Assembly: GCA_016866355.1 (NCBI GenBank)
Contig: VGMN01000001.1
Span: 186,001 to 250,000 of the forward strand
Source of the DNA: Bacteroidota bacterium
Lineage (GTDB): Bacteria > Bacteroidota > Bacteroidia > Chitinophagales > Chitinophagaceae
DNA: 64,000 nucleotides
Reading direction: 5' to 3'
The notes under the pieces are model-generated. The model saw nothing but the letters and a program-made list of their open reading frames with translations, searched no databases and had not been told where the DNA came from. Position numbers and translations under genes: made by a program. This document shows positions 25,997 through 34,321 of this stretch, piece by piece (positions within the stretch are counted from its first letter, which is position 1; each line of letters starts with the position of its first letter).

Positions 25997-26377
25997 ATGG
26001 CTCGTATTGCCGGTGTGGATTTACCAAAACAGAAAAGAGGGGAAATTGCATTGACCTATATCTATGGAATTGGTCCATCTACTGCTCGCTACATTCTCGA
26101 TAAGAACAATATCGATCGTAACAAAAAAGTGAACGAATGGAGTGATGATGAATTGAATGCCATTCGTAGCGTGATCACTGAAGAATTAAAAGTGGAAGGT
26201 CAGCTTCGTTCTGAAGTGCAAATGAGTATCAAGCGTTTGTTGGATATCGCTTGCTATCGCGGACTCCGTCATCGTAAAGGATTGCCAGTTCGTGGTCAGC
26301 GTACTAAAACTAACAGCCGTACCCGCAAAGGAAAACGTAGAACGGTTGCTGGTAAAAAGAAGGCGCCTAAGAAATAA
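25997..26377 (+). CDS. rpsM: 30S ribosomal protein S13
   Basis: A 126-residue protein of the small-subunit head, contacting tRNA and 5S-proximal bridges. It has the N-terminal [20 protein letters not shown] and the basic tail [20 protein letters not shown] with RTRKGKRRT. Normal length with a lysine-rich C-terminus. Confidence 0.98.
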   Translation: MARIAGVDLPKQKRGEIALTYIYGIGPSTARYILDKNNIDRNKKVNEWSDDELNAIRSVITEELKVEGQLRSEVQMSIKRLLDIACYRGLRHRKGLPVRGQRTKTNSRTRKGKRRTVAGKKKAPKK

Positions 26378-26412
26378 TAGCTAATATTTAAAAGACTACC
26401 TCAAGTAATACA

Positions 26413-26823
26413 ATGGCAAAAGTACAACAACAGCAACCCAGCGCAAAGCAAGCCTCCAAAAAGAGAGTCGTGAAAGTTGACGCTTATGGTGATGCGCATA
26501 TCTCTGCAACATTCAATAACATTATTGTAAGTCTTACCAACAAAACTGGTCAGGTAATTTCCTGGAGCAGTGCTGGTAAAATGGGTTTCCGCGGTTCTAA
26601 GAAGAATACTCCTTATGCAGCACAAATGGCCGCTGCTGATGCTGCAAAAGTGGCATTTGATGCAGGTTTGAAGCGTGTGGATGTGTATGTTAAGGGTCCG
26701 GGTTCTGGACGTGAGGGGGCTATTCGTTCCCTATCACAAAGTGGGATTGAAGTAGTGATGATCAAAGATGTGACGCCAATGCCTCACAACGGATGCCGTC
26801 CTCCTAAAAAGAGACGTGTATAA
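26413..26823 (+). CDS. rpsK: 30S ribosomal protein S11
   Basis: A 136-residue protein of the small-subunit platform. The core ([53 protein letters not shown]) is canonical, with a Gln/Lys-rich N-terminal extension ([16 protein letters not shown]). It is followed by an unusually long 115-bp gap before rpsD. Confidence 0.98.
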   Translation: MAKVQQQQPSAKQASKKRVVKVDAYGDAHISATFNNIIVSLTNKTGQVISWSSAGKMGFRGSKKNTPYAAQMAAADAAKVAFDAGLKRVDVYVKGPGSGREGAIRSLSQSGIEVVMIKDVTPMPHNGCRPPKKRRV

Positions 26824-26861
26824 TTAAATAGTTCGACGCCAGTCGTTTCATTTTATTAAAG

Positions 26862-26923
26862 GGTGCACGATTAATTTTTTTAAAGCTTTTTACCGATCGT
26901 TGCACCGGTTTTTAAAAAAGCTT
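26862..26923 (+). promoter_or_regulatory. Structured spacer between rpsK and rpsD (two alternative hairpins)
   Basis: In the 115-bp spacer, GGTGCACGAT (26862-26871) pairs with ATCG-T-TGCACC (26896-26906, one bulged T) and is followed by GG and five T, resembling a terminator with a 24-nt loop. Alternatively AAGCTTTTTACCG (26883-26895) pairs with CGGT (26906-26909) and AAAAAGCTT (26915-26923) around a 5-nt bulge. The two folds overlap at 26892-26906 and exclude each other, the architecture of an attenuator. S4, encoded by rpsD, is a known autoregulator in other bacteria, so it is the obvious candidate ligand. This is inference. Confidence 0.45.
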
Positions 26924-26938
26924 AAATGAACAAGTACT

Positions 26939-27544
26939 ATGGCACGTTACAATGGTCCTAAGACCAAGATCTCCCGTATTTTCGGGGAGCCCATTTTGGG
27001 AAATGGCAAATGGTTGGGTAAAAACAGTAACCCTCCTGGCCAGCACGGAGACAAGCGCAAGCGTAAAACACTTGGCGAGTATGCACTACAGCTTCGTGAA
27101 AAACAAAAAGCAAAGTATACTTACGGTGTACTAGAAAAGCAATTCCGCAAAACATTTGAAGAAGCTGCCCGCCGCAAAGGGGTTACAGGTGAAAATTTGA
27201 TCAAGCTTTTGGAAGCAAGATTGGATAACACTGTATTCCGTATGGGTATTTCTCCTTCTCGTCCAGGAGCCCGTCAGCTTGTGAACCACAAGCACATTGA
27301 AGTGAATGGACAGGTTGTGAATATACCTTCCTATTCATTAAAGCCAGGTGATGTTGTTACGATAAAAGACAGCAGTCGTACGCGTACTTCAATCACTAGC
27401 CCCATCCGTGGTAAAAATCCAAAGTATGGATGGCTTGATTTCAATGAAACTGAAATGAAGGGTACGTTTATCACTTATCCTGAGCGTGAAAGTGTTCCTG
27501 AGAATATCAAGGAGCAGTTGATCGTTGAATTGTATTCTAAGTAA
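26939..27544 (+). CDS. rpsD: 30S ribosomal protein S4
   Basis: A 201-residue primary 16S rRNA-binding protein. It begins ARYNGPKTKISRIFGEPI, has the S4 RNA-binding domain (LLEARLDNTVFRMGISPSRP, ARQLVNHKHIEVNG) in the second half and ends VPENIKEQLIVELYSK. The C-type N-terminus lacks zinc cysteines. S4 also acts as a translational repressor of the alpha operon in some bacteria. Confidence 0.98.
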   Translation: MARYNGPKTKISRIFGEPILGNGKWLGKNSNPPGQHGDKRKRKTLGEYALQLREKQKAKYTYGVLEKQFRKTFEEAARRKGVTGENLIKLLEARLDNTVFRMGISPSRPGARQLVNHKHIEVNGQVVNIPSYSLKPGDVVTIKDSSRTRTSITSPIRGKNPKYGWLDFNETEMKGTFITYPERESVPENIKEQLIVELYSK

Positions 27545-27582
27545 ACCAATGAGGTAATACCTCTCACCGAAAAAATAATCGT

Positions 27583-28584
27583 ATGGCAATTCTCAATTTT
27601 CAAAAACCTGATAAAATCATTTTACAGAAGGCTACTGATTTTAATGCTCAATTCGAGTTCCGTCCTTTGGAGCCTGGATATGGTGTTACTATCGGAAATG
27701 CACTCCGCCGCGTATTGCTTAACTCTCTGGAGGGTTACGCCATTGTGGGTATCAAAATTGAAGGAGTAGATCACGAGTTCGCCACTTTAAAAGGTGTAAG
27801 TGAGGACGTGGTAGAACTGCTGTTGAACTTGAAACAAGTTCGTTTCAAAAAGATTGGAGACCAGGATTTCACCAGCGAAAAAATCAGCATCTCTGTTAAA
27901 AACAAAACTGAGTTTACGGCTGCTTTGATCGGTGAAAACACACAAGCTTTCCAGATCATGAATCCTGATTTGTTAATCTGTACGTTGGATAGTTCTGCGC
28001 GCTTGGATATCGAGTTGACTATCGGTAAAGGTCGCGGCTATGTTCCAGCAGAGGACAACAAACCAAAGGAATCACCGCTTGGGTATATTCCAACTGACTC
28101 CATTTTTACGCCTATCAAAAATGTAAAGTACAGTATTGAGAACACGCGTGTGGAGCAGCGTACTGACTTTGAAAAGTTGATCATGGAAGTTTCTACAGAT
28201 GGCACTATCCATCCTGAAGAAGCAGTAAAGCAAGCTTCTCGTATTTTGATCCAGCACTTGATGATCATCACTGATGAAAACATCACGTTTGATAATAAGG
28301 AAGAAAAGAAAGAGGATTTAGTGGATGAACAAACCTTGCAATTGCGTAAGGTATTGAAAACTCCACTAGAGGATTTAGATCTTTCAGTGCGTGCTTTCAA
28401 TTGTTTGAAAGCGGCTAAAATCAATTCTCTCAGTGAGCTGGTTCAGTACGAACAAGAGGACTTGATGAAGTTCCGCAACTTTGGTCAAAAGTCACTCTCT
28501 GAAATTGAACAAGTGCTTTCTGAGCGCGGATTACATTTTGGTATGGATCTTGCCAAAATGGGTATTGATGTAAGTGAATTTTAA
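27583..28584 (+). CDS. rpoA: DNA-directed RNA polymerase subunit alpha
   Basis: A 333-residue protein that dimerises to seed core RNA polymerase. The N-terminal domain (FEFRPLEPGYGVTIGNALRR, LLNSLEGYA) is followed by a linker and the C-terminal domain with helix-hairpin-helix motifs (LDLSVRAFNCLKAAKINSL, FRNFGQKSLSEIE), which binds UP elements and activators. Gap to rpsD 38 nt, containing a minor GAGGT-AAT-ACCTC hairpin. Confidence 0.98.
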   Translation: MAILNFQKPDKIILQKATDFNAQFEFRPLEPGYGVTIGNALRRVLLNSLEGYAIVGIKIEGVDHEFATLKGVSEDVVELLLNLKQVRFKKIGDQDFTSEKISISVKNKTEFTAALIGENTQAFQIMNPDLLICTLDSSARLDIELTIGKGRGYVPAEDNKPKESPLGYIPTDSIFTPIKNVKYSIENTRVEQRTDFEKLIMEVSTDGTIHPEEAVKQASRILIQHLMIITDENITFDNKEEKKEDLVDEQTLQLRKVLKTPLEDLDLSVRAFNCLKAAKINSLSELVQYEQEDLMKFRNFGQKSLSEIEQVLSERGLHFGMDLAKMGIDVSEF

Positions 28585-28621
28585 TTATTGATAACCGCTG
28601 TTGAGTCATGTCAATAGCAAC

Positions 28622-28648
28622 CACTGCAATTCCTGACACGGTGCAGTG
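28622..28648 (+). other. Hairpin between rpoA and rplQ
   Basis: Perfect 7-bp inverted repeat CACTGCA (28622-28628) and TGCAGTG (28642-28648) with a 13-nt loop, in an 80-bp gap. It ends 16 nt before the rplQ start. It could be a processing site or translational control element; no T-run follows, so it is not a terminator. Confidence 0.4.
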
Positions 28649-28664
28649 TTAAAAACAAACAGTC

Positions 28665-29165
28665 ATGCGTCACGGAGACAAAGTAAACAACCTGGGCCGA
28701 ACCAAAGCACATCGCGAGGCCCTACTCGGTAACCTAGCTTGTCAGTTAATTCAGCACAAGCGTATTGTAACCACTACTGCTAAAGCAAAATCGCTAAGAG
28801 GTTTTGTAGAGCCCTTGATCACTAAAGCAAAGGATAACACCACACATCAGCGTCGTATTGTGTTTGGTTATTTGCAAGACAAAGAGGCTATCAAAGAACT
28901 TTTTAGTACAGTTGCTGAAAAAGTAGCGGGCCGTCCTGGTGGCTATACACGTATTATTAAACTGGGATTTCGTCCTGGTGATAATGCTGATATGGCAATG
29001 ATTGAATTAGTTGATTTTAATGAGATCTATAAGAAAGGAGAAGAAAAAGGAACTGCTAAGAAAACACGTCGTTCGGGTGGACGCAAGAAAGCTGCTGAAA
29101 AAGCAGTGGAAGCTACACCGGCGGGTGATGCAGCTGCTCCTGCTGAAGAAGCTCCTTCTGCATAA
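28665..29165 (+). CDS. rplQ: 50S ribosomal protein L17
   Basis: A 166-residue protein of the large subunit near the exit tunnel. The core ([58 protein letters not shown]) is complete by about residue 118. The remaining about 45 residues are a Lys/Glu then Ala/Pro/Glu-rich tail, a common extension in Bacteroidota. It is the last gene of the operon. Confidence 0.97.
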   Translation: MRHGDKVNNLGRTKAHREALLGNLACQLIQHKRIVTTTAKAKSLRGFVEPLITKAKDNTTHQRRIVFGYLQDKEAIKELFSTVAEKVAGRPGGYTRIIKLGFRPGDNADMAMIELVDFNEIYKKGEEKGTAKKTRRSGGRKKAAEKAVEATPAGDAAAPAEEAPSA

Positions 29166-29185
29166 ATCAAATTTGAACATACTAA

Positions 29186-29215
29186 AATGCCTTCCTTCCG
29201 GAGGGCATTTTTTTT
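29186..29215 (+). terminator. Alpha-operon intrinsic terminator
   Basis: Stem AATGCCTTCC (29186-29195), loop TTCC, stem GGAGGGCATT (29200-29209), ten pairs with one G-U in RNA, followed by T to 29215. Located 20 nt after the rplQ stop. Confidence 0.88.
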
Positions 29216-29256
29216 AGAGAATAGTCCTGTTTGGTCTACCTCCTGCTTGAAACGAT

Positions 29257-29264
29257 TATTTTTG
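29257..29264 (+). promoter_or_regulatory. aguB promoter, -7 element
   Basis: TATTTTTG is an exact match to TAnnTTTG, with TTTG (29230-29233) 23 nt upstream as a candidate -33 element. It ends 17 nt before the ATG at 29282, which fixes the start downstream of earlier in-frame codons. Confidence 0.65.
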
Positions 29265-29281
29265 CCACTCAAACTCTAACT

Positions 29282-30157
29282 ATGCGAAAAGTATCTATTG
29301 GTGTAGTGCAAATGAGCTGTGTAGCTGACAAGGAGGCCAATCTTCAAAAGGCAATTGCCGGAATTGAAAAGGCGGCTGCTCAAGGGGCACAGATAGTTTG
29401 TTTACAAGAACTTTTTACATCACTTTATTTCTGTGATGTGGAGTCTTATGATAATTTTTTACTCGCGGAATCTATTCCTGGTCCCGCAACTGATAGGATA
29501 CAGGCCATTGCAAAGGCTAAAGGCGTAGTAGTCATTGCTTCGCTTTTTGAAAAACGTGCAGAAGGGTTATATCACAATACAACGGCTGTTATAGATGCGG
29601 ACGGTTCTTATTTAGGCAAGTATCGTAAAATGCATATTCCAGATGATCCTGCTTATTATGAGAAGTTCTACTTTACTCCTGGAGATTTAGGTTATAAAGT
29701 TTTCAAAACAAAATTTGCCACCATTGGGGTTTTGATCTGTTGGGATCAGTGGTATCCCGAAGCTGCACGAATTACTTCATTAATGGGTGCAGAAATTTTA
29801 TTTTATCCTACTGCCATTGGTTGGGCTACTTCTCAAGATGCGACAACAAACACCGAGCAATATGGTGCTTGGAAAACGATTCAACGAAGTCATGCTGTGG
29901 CCAATGGGGTGCATGTGGTTAGTGTCAACCGAGTGGGAGAGGAGCAAAATGGTGCCATGCAATTCTGGGGCGGTTCATTTGTTTCTAATCCTTTTGGTAC
30001 AGTGCTCTGGCAGGCTTCACATGATAAAGAGGAAACAACCGTGGTTGAAATAGATCTTTCCAAGACTGACTATTATCGTACGCACTGGCCATTCCTTCGT
30101 GACCGACGAATTGATTCCTATGACCCCATCACCAAGCGTTATGTCGATGAGCACTAA
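29282..30157 (+). CDS. aguB: N-carbamoylputrescine amidase
   Basis: A 291-residue nitrilase-superfamily hydrolase converting N-carbamoylputrescine to putrescine, CO2 and NH3. The catalytic triad is visible as Glu in CLQELFTS (about residue 42), Lys in GKYRKMHIPDD (about 117) and Cys in VLICWDQWYPE (about 154). Typical length for the family. It overlaps the start of agmatine deiminase by 17 nt, so the two steps of the agmatine route to putrescine are translationally coupled. Confidence 0.94.
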   Translation: MRKVSIGVVQMSCVADKEANLQKAIAGIEKAAAQGAQIVCLQELFTSLYFCDVESYDNFLLAESIPGPATDRIQAIAKAKGVVVIASLFEKRAEGLYHNTTAVIDADGSYLGKYRKMHIPDDPAYYEKFYFTPGDLGYKVFKTKFATIGVLICWDQWYPEAARITSLMGAEILFYPTAIGWATSQDATTNTEQYGAWKTIQRSHAVANGVHVVSVNRVGEEQNGAMQFWGGSFVSNPFGTVLWQASHDKEETTVVEIDLSKTDYYRTHWPFLRDRRIDSYDPITKRYVDEH

Positions 30158-31208
30158 TGGAGCTACCCCTCGGGAACTGGGGTATTATTTTCCAGCAGAG
30201 TTTGCACCGCATGAGGCAACCTGGTTAAGTTGGCCCCACAAAGAGGCTTCCTGGCCTGGAAAAATTCATACTATTTTTCCTTCTTACGCTGCTTTTATTA
30301 AAGAATTATTAAGGGGCGAAGCTGTTCGAATTAATGTGGCAGATAAGAGCATGCAGGAGTTTGCCGTACAGCAATTGGAGCGTGCAGGGGTTGATCCCGC
30401 CGCCGTTGCGTTTTTTTTCAATCCCACCAATGATGCCTGGTGTCGTGATCATGGACCTGCTTTTTTAATCAACCCTACGGCTACACAACCTAAGGTGATT
30501 GTTGACTGGGGTTATAATGCCTGGGGAAATAAGTATCCGCCCTATGATTTGGATGATGTGATTCCAACTAGGATTGCACAGCATTATGGTATTCCCGTTT
30601 ATCATCCCGGGATTGTGATGGAGGGTGGATCTGTTGAATTCAATGGACAAGGGACTTTGCTGACCTCCACCGCCTGTTTGCTGAATCCTAATCGTAATCC
30701 ACAATTGAATCAAGAACAGATTGAGGGGATGCTTTGTGATTATTATGGAGTAGAGCAAATTTTATGGGTTGATGAAGGAATAGTAGGAGATGATACGGAT
30801 GGACATATTGACGATACCGTTCGTTTTGTAAATGCAGACACGGTGCTAACTGTTGTGGAAGCCGATCGGACAGATGAAAATTATTCTTTACTACAACATA
30901 ACCTGAAACAATTGAAGTCCATGCGTTTATTAAATGGAAAGCAATTAAACATAGTTGAGTTGCCGATGCCCCCGGCGCTGTATTACGATGGGCAACGCCT
31001 CCCTTGTTCCTATGCTAATTTTTATATTGCTAACAAGTCGGTGATTGTTCCTGTTTTCAATTGTAAGCAAGATGAGCGGGCACTTCAGATAATACAAGAT
31101 TGTTTCCCCAGCCGTTCCGTGGTAGGGATTGATTCAACGGATATTATTTGGGGGTTGGGAAGTTTCCACTGTCTTAGTCAACAGGAGCCAAAGATATTAG
31201 GCTCATAG
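30141..31208 (+). CDS. aguA: Agmatine deiminase
   Basis: A 355-residue guanidino-modifying enzyme producing N-carbamoylputrescine and NH3 from agmatine. It shows EATWLSWPHKEASWPG, the substrate segment NDAWCRDHGP, VMEGGSVEFNGQG, the catalytic His/Asp in DTDGHIDDTVRF and the nucleophilic Cys in GLGSFHCLSQQEP near the C-terminus. ATG 30141 is used (ATG 30147 is also possible); the GTG at 30099 would extend far into aguB. Agmatine itself would need an arginine decarboxylase encoded elsewhere. Its stop overlaps convergent amt by 6 nt. Confidence 0.94.
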   Translation: MSMSTNGATPRELGYYFPAEFAPHEATWLSWPHKEASWPGKIHTIFPSYAAFIKELLRGEAVRINVADKSMQEFAVQQLERAGVDPAAVAFFFNPTNDAWCRDHGPAFLINPTATQPKVIVDWGYNAWGNKYPPYDLDDVIPTRIAQHYGIPVYHPGIVMEGGSVEFNGQGTLLTSTACLLNPNRNPQLNQEQIEGMLCDYYGVEQILWVDEGIVGDDTDGHIDDTVRFVNADTVLTVVEADRTDENYSLLQHNLKQLKSMRLLNGKQLNIVELPMPPALYYDGQRLPCSYANFYIANKSVIVPVFNCKQDERALQIIQDCFPSRSVVGIDSTDIIWGLGSFHCLSQQEPKILGS

Positions 31209-32525
31209 TTTTTCGTTATGCTGGCTTATATCTAGCCCTAATTCTTCTTCGGCTTCCGTAACACGTAACGGCAATATCCAATTTGTAAAACGAAGCAAAA
31301 GCCACGTTCCAGTAAATGCAAATACGGATACACCAACCATGGCGCTACATTGAATTAGAAATAATTTGTATTCACCAAATAAAAGACCGTTTCCTGTTAC
31401 GTTAGCAGGATTTACAGCTTGTGATGCAAAGACGCCGGTCAATAACATGCCAATAATACCGCCAACACCATGGCAGGGAAAAACATCAAGTGTATCGTCA
31501 ATAGAAGTTTTAGAACGCCAGTCCACCATCAAATTACTTACTATGCTGCTAATAATTCCTACTGCTAATGAATGAGGGATAGAGATAAATCCAGCAGCGG
31601 GTGTGATTGCAACAAGTCCTACAACTGCTCCAATGCATGTTCCCATGGCAGATGGTTTACGTCCTTTTATTTCGTCAAATATTATCCAAGAAAAGGCGGC
31701 AGCTGCTGATGCTGTTGATGTAGTTGCTAATGCAACTCCCGCCAAGGCATTGGCACCAAATGCAGACCCGGCATTAAAACCAAACCATCCAAACCAAAGT
31801 AGACCTGTTCCTAAAAGTACATAGGTTATTCGAGCAGGCGCATGTGCTGGTTCCAATCTTTTTTTCAGATAAATAGCGCTTGCCAATGCAGCCCACCCTG
31901 CACTCATGTGAACCACTGTACCGCCAGCAAAGTCAAGTACGCCCCATTTAAAAAGTAATCCATCGGGATGCCAAGTGGCATGTGCAAGTGGTGAATAAAT
32001 TAGAATAGAAAAAAGAACAATAAATAATAGGTAGGATGAAAACTTTATTCGCTCGGCAAATGCTCCAGTTATAAGCGCAGGAGTAATGATCGCAAACTTG
32101 AGTTGAAAAAAGGCAAAGAGTATTAATGGTATGGTAGGAGCTAGTACCCATGGTTTTCCCTCAATTACTCGGTTCATCATAAAAAAGGTTCTGGGGTCAC
32201 CTATAATCCCACCAATCGAGTTACCAAAGGATAAACTGAATCCAATGACAACCCAGAGCACTGTAATCAATGCCATGCAAATGAAGCTTTGTAGCATGGT
32301 GGATATCACATTTTTTTTGCTTACCATGCCTCCGTAAAAAAATGCTAGTCCAGGTGTCATAATTAAAACCAGTGCAGTAGCTGTTAACATCCATGCTGTA
32401 TCCCCCCAGCTAATATTCTCCGTACTTGCTGGAGTTACTACAGCTTTACCTGGCCAAACAGAATATACAAGCACCGATATAAGTAATACAAAAGGGACAA
32501 TTGCCAGTTTTTTGGACATCGACAT
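31203..32525 (-). CDS. amt: Ammonium transporter (Amt family)
   Basis: A 440-residue polytopic membrane protein with a leading signal-like helix and the eleven Amt helices. Family motifs: ATALVLIMTPGLAFFYGGMV, LAHATWHPDG (first pore His region), HMSAGWAALASAIYL and FPCHGVGGIIGML (second pore His). It takes up ammonium across the inner membrane. No glnK/PII gene is adjacent, which is the more common partner. The start at 32525 is placed 27-30 nt after a good promoter; the longer frame up to 32636 begins upstream of that promoter and is unlikely. Confidence 0.93.
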   Translation of the reverse strand: MSMSKKLAIVPFVLLISVLVYSVWPGKAVVTPASTENISWGDTAWMLTATALVLIMTPGLAFFYGGMVSKKNVISTMLQSFICMALITVLWVVIGFSLSFGNSIGGIIGDPRTFFMMNRVIEGKPWVLAPTIPLILFAFFQLKFAIITPALITGAFAERIKFSSYLLFIVLFSILIYSPLAHATWHPDGLLFKWGVLDFAGGTVVHMSAGWAALASAIYLKKRLEPAHAPARITYVLLGTGLLWFGWFGFNAGSAFGANALAGVALATTSTASAAAAFSWIIFDEIKGRKPSAMGTCIGAVVGLVAITPAAGFISIPHSLAVGIISSIVSNLMVDWRSKTSIDDTLDVFPCHGVGGIIGMLLTGVFASQAVNPANVTGNGLLFGEYKLFLIQCSAMVGVSVFAFTGTWLLLRFTNWILPLRVTEAEEELGLDISQHNEKL

Positions 32526-32775
32526 ATTAAAAAAATAATTAAATATTTGCTGAAGGAACAAATTTATCGAAATAACGAATCTCATCATATAGGTAATGCA
32601 TATTAAAATATGTATTAATATATATGATATTTTCAACTTTTGGTGATTAGCTCGTTGGTTGGCAATAATTTACCAGACCAATTGTAATTGTTGGTTTCTT
32701 GTGAAGATTTTTCATTCACTGGCGGCGAAAATGGGTTAATTTTGCTGAATTTGTTTTTTTAAATAATTCAGCCCT
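32526..32775. promoter_or_regulatory. Divergent amt/carA promoter region
   Basis: This A/T-rich 250-bp spacer has a minus-strand -7 element TAAATTTG at 32559-32566 for amt and a plus-strand TAATTTTG at 32737-32744 for carA, 31 nt before its ATG. In between is a small palindrome CATATT-AA-AATATG (32599-32612), which could be a regulator site for nitrogen control of amt. I see no coding sequence. Confidence 0.55.
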
Positions 32776-33882
32776 ATGCCTCAACAACCGAAACCCGCTC
32801 TACTGGTTCTTGCCGATGGTACTGTACATCATGGCAGGTCTTTTGGCGCAATCGGAACCACCACTGGTGAAATTTGCTTCAATACCGGAATGACCGGATA
32901 CCAGGAGGTTTTCACAGATCCCAGCTATTTTGGTCAAATCCTGATTATGAATGCGGCTCATATTGGTAATTACGGCGTCAAAGAGGCCGATGTGGAGTCG
33001 GATAGTGTAAAAATCAGTGGTTTGATTGGAAGAAATTTGGAGGATCAATACTCACGAAAACAGGCCAAGGGGTCTTTGGAAGAATATTTACAAGCACATT
33101 CCATTGTTTCCATTGAAGGAGTAGATACCCGTTCATTAGTAGCGCAGGTTCGTAAGAAAGGTGCTATGAATTGTATTATTTCTTCCGAGACAACTGATAG
33201 TAAGGCGTTGATGGAAAAGTTGAAAGCTGTACCTAATATGGATGGCCTTGAATTAGCATCCCGTGTTTCTACTAAATCATCGTATGAACTAGGTGATGCG
33301 GCTTCCTCTATTCGTATTGCTGTGATGGATTACGGAGTAAAGCGAAATATTTTACAATGCATGGTAGATCGAGGAGCCTTTGTAAAAGTATTTCCTGCAA
33401 AAACTTCGTTGAAAGAGGTAAATCAATTTAATCCTAGTGGTTATTTTATTTCTAATGGCCCTGGTGATCCGGCTCCTATGGATTATGCCATTGATCTGGT
33501 AAAAGAAGTATTAAAGGAAGATAAACCTGTTTTTGGAATTTGTCTGGGGCATCAGTTATTGGCACTTGCCAATGGAATTTCCACCTTCAAAATGCATCAT
33601 GGCCATCGAGGGTTGAATCATCCAGTGAAAAACTTGATTACGGGCCGTTCAGAGATCACTACCCAGAATCATGGTTTTGGTGTGGATCCTGATGCGGTGA
33701 AAAAGGCCAGTCATATAGAAATCACACATGTTAATTTAAATGATCAATCGATTGAAGGTATTCGTGTAAAAGGAAAGCCGGCATTTTCTGTACAGTATCA
33801 TCCAGAAGCAACGCCAGGTCCACATGATAGCCGTTATTTGTTCGATCAGTTTATTGATATGATCCGTGAATCCAAAAATTGA
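32776..33882 (+). CDS. carA: Carbamoyl-phosphate synthase small (glutaminase) subunit
   Basis: A 368-residue glutamine amidotransferase that supplies NH3 to CarB for carbamoyl phosphate, feeding pyrimidines and arginine. The N-terminal domain (LLVLADGTVHHGRSFGA, TGMTGYQEVFTDPSY) is followed by the class I glutaminase with nucleophile Cys in PVFGICLGHQLLALA and His/Glu in FSVQYHPEATPGP. carB is not in this window. A terminal 2-nt spacing joins it to aroQ. Confidence 0.97.
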   Translation: MPQQPKPALLVLADGTVHHGRSFGAIGTTTGEICFNTGMTGYQEVFTDPSYFGQILIMNAAHIGNYGVKEADVESDSVKISGLIGRNLEDQYSRKQAKGSLEEYLQAHSIVSIEGVDTRSLVAQVRKKGAMNCIISSETTDSKALMEKLKAVPNMDGLELASRVSTKSSYELGDAASSIRIAVMDYGVKRNILQCMVDRGAFVKVFPAKTSLKEVNQFNPSGYFISNGPGDPAPMDYAIDLVKEVLKEDKPVFGICLGHQLLALANGISTFKMHHGHRGLNHPVKNLITGRSEITTQNHGFGVDPDAVKKASHIEITHVNLNDQSIEGIRVKGKPAFSVQYHPEATPGPHDSRYLFDQFIDMIRESKN

Positions 33883-33884
33883 TC

Positions 33885-34313
33885 ATGCGTATTGCCATCA
33901 TAAATGGGCCCAATCTAAACCTACTTGGTAAAAGGGAACCGGGGATCTATGGTACACAGTCCTTTGATGAATTCCTGATTACACTTCGCGCACAATATCC
34001 TACTGTTGCTATTTCTTATTATCAAAGTAATGTTGAGGGCGAACTCATCAACGAATTACAACGTGTGGGATTTGAGTATGATGGTATTATTTTTAACCCA
34101 GGAGGCTATACACACACTTCTGTAGCTATTGGAGATGCGGTAGCGGCTATCAAAACACCAGTTTTGGAAGTTCATATTTCCAATGTACACGCACGGGAAG
34201 CGTTTCGCAGACACTCTTTTGTAAGTCCCCATGCCGTTGGTGTCATTGCCGGGCTGGGGCTACGCGGTTACGCACAGGCACTTGACTGGTTTATCAATCA
34301 AACACGTTTGTAA
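33885..34313 (+). CDS. aroQ: 3-dehydroquinate dehydratase, type II
   Basis: A 142-residue dodecameric enzyme of the shikimate pathway. Motifs: IINGPNLNLLGKREPGIYG with the catalytic Tyr, FNPGGYTHTSVAIGDA, and EVHISNVHAREAFRRHSF, all canonical. The ATG at 33885, 2 nt after the carA stop, is preferred over a TTG at 33879. Cotranscribed with carA, although the pathways are unrelated. Confidence 0.96.
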   Translation: MRIAIINGPNLNLLGKREPGIYGTQSFDEFLITLRAQYPTVAISYYQSNVEGELINELQRVGFEYDGIIFNPGGYTHTSVAIGDAVAAIKTPVLEVHISNVHAREAFRRHSFVSPHAVGVIAGLGLRGYAQALDWFINQTRL

Positions 34314-34321
34314 TTCTATTC

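Noticed and set aside
28038-28424. Minus-strand frame of 128 codons inside rpoA
   Set aside because: A shadow of the conserved rpoA coding strand without recognisable motifs.
32526-32636. Extended N-terminus of Amt up to 32636
   Set aside because: The promoter element at 32559-32566 lies within it, so the transcript would not contain this start.
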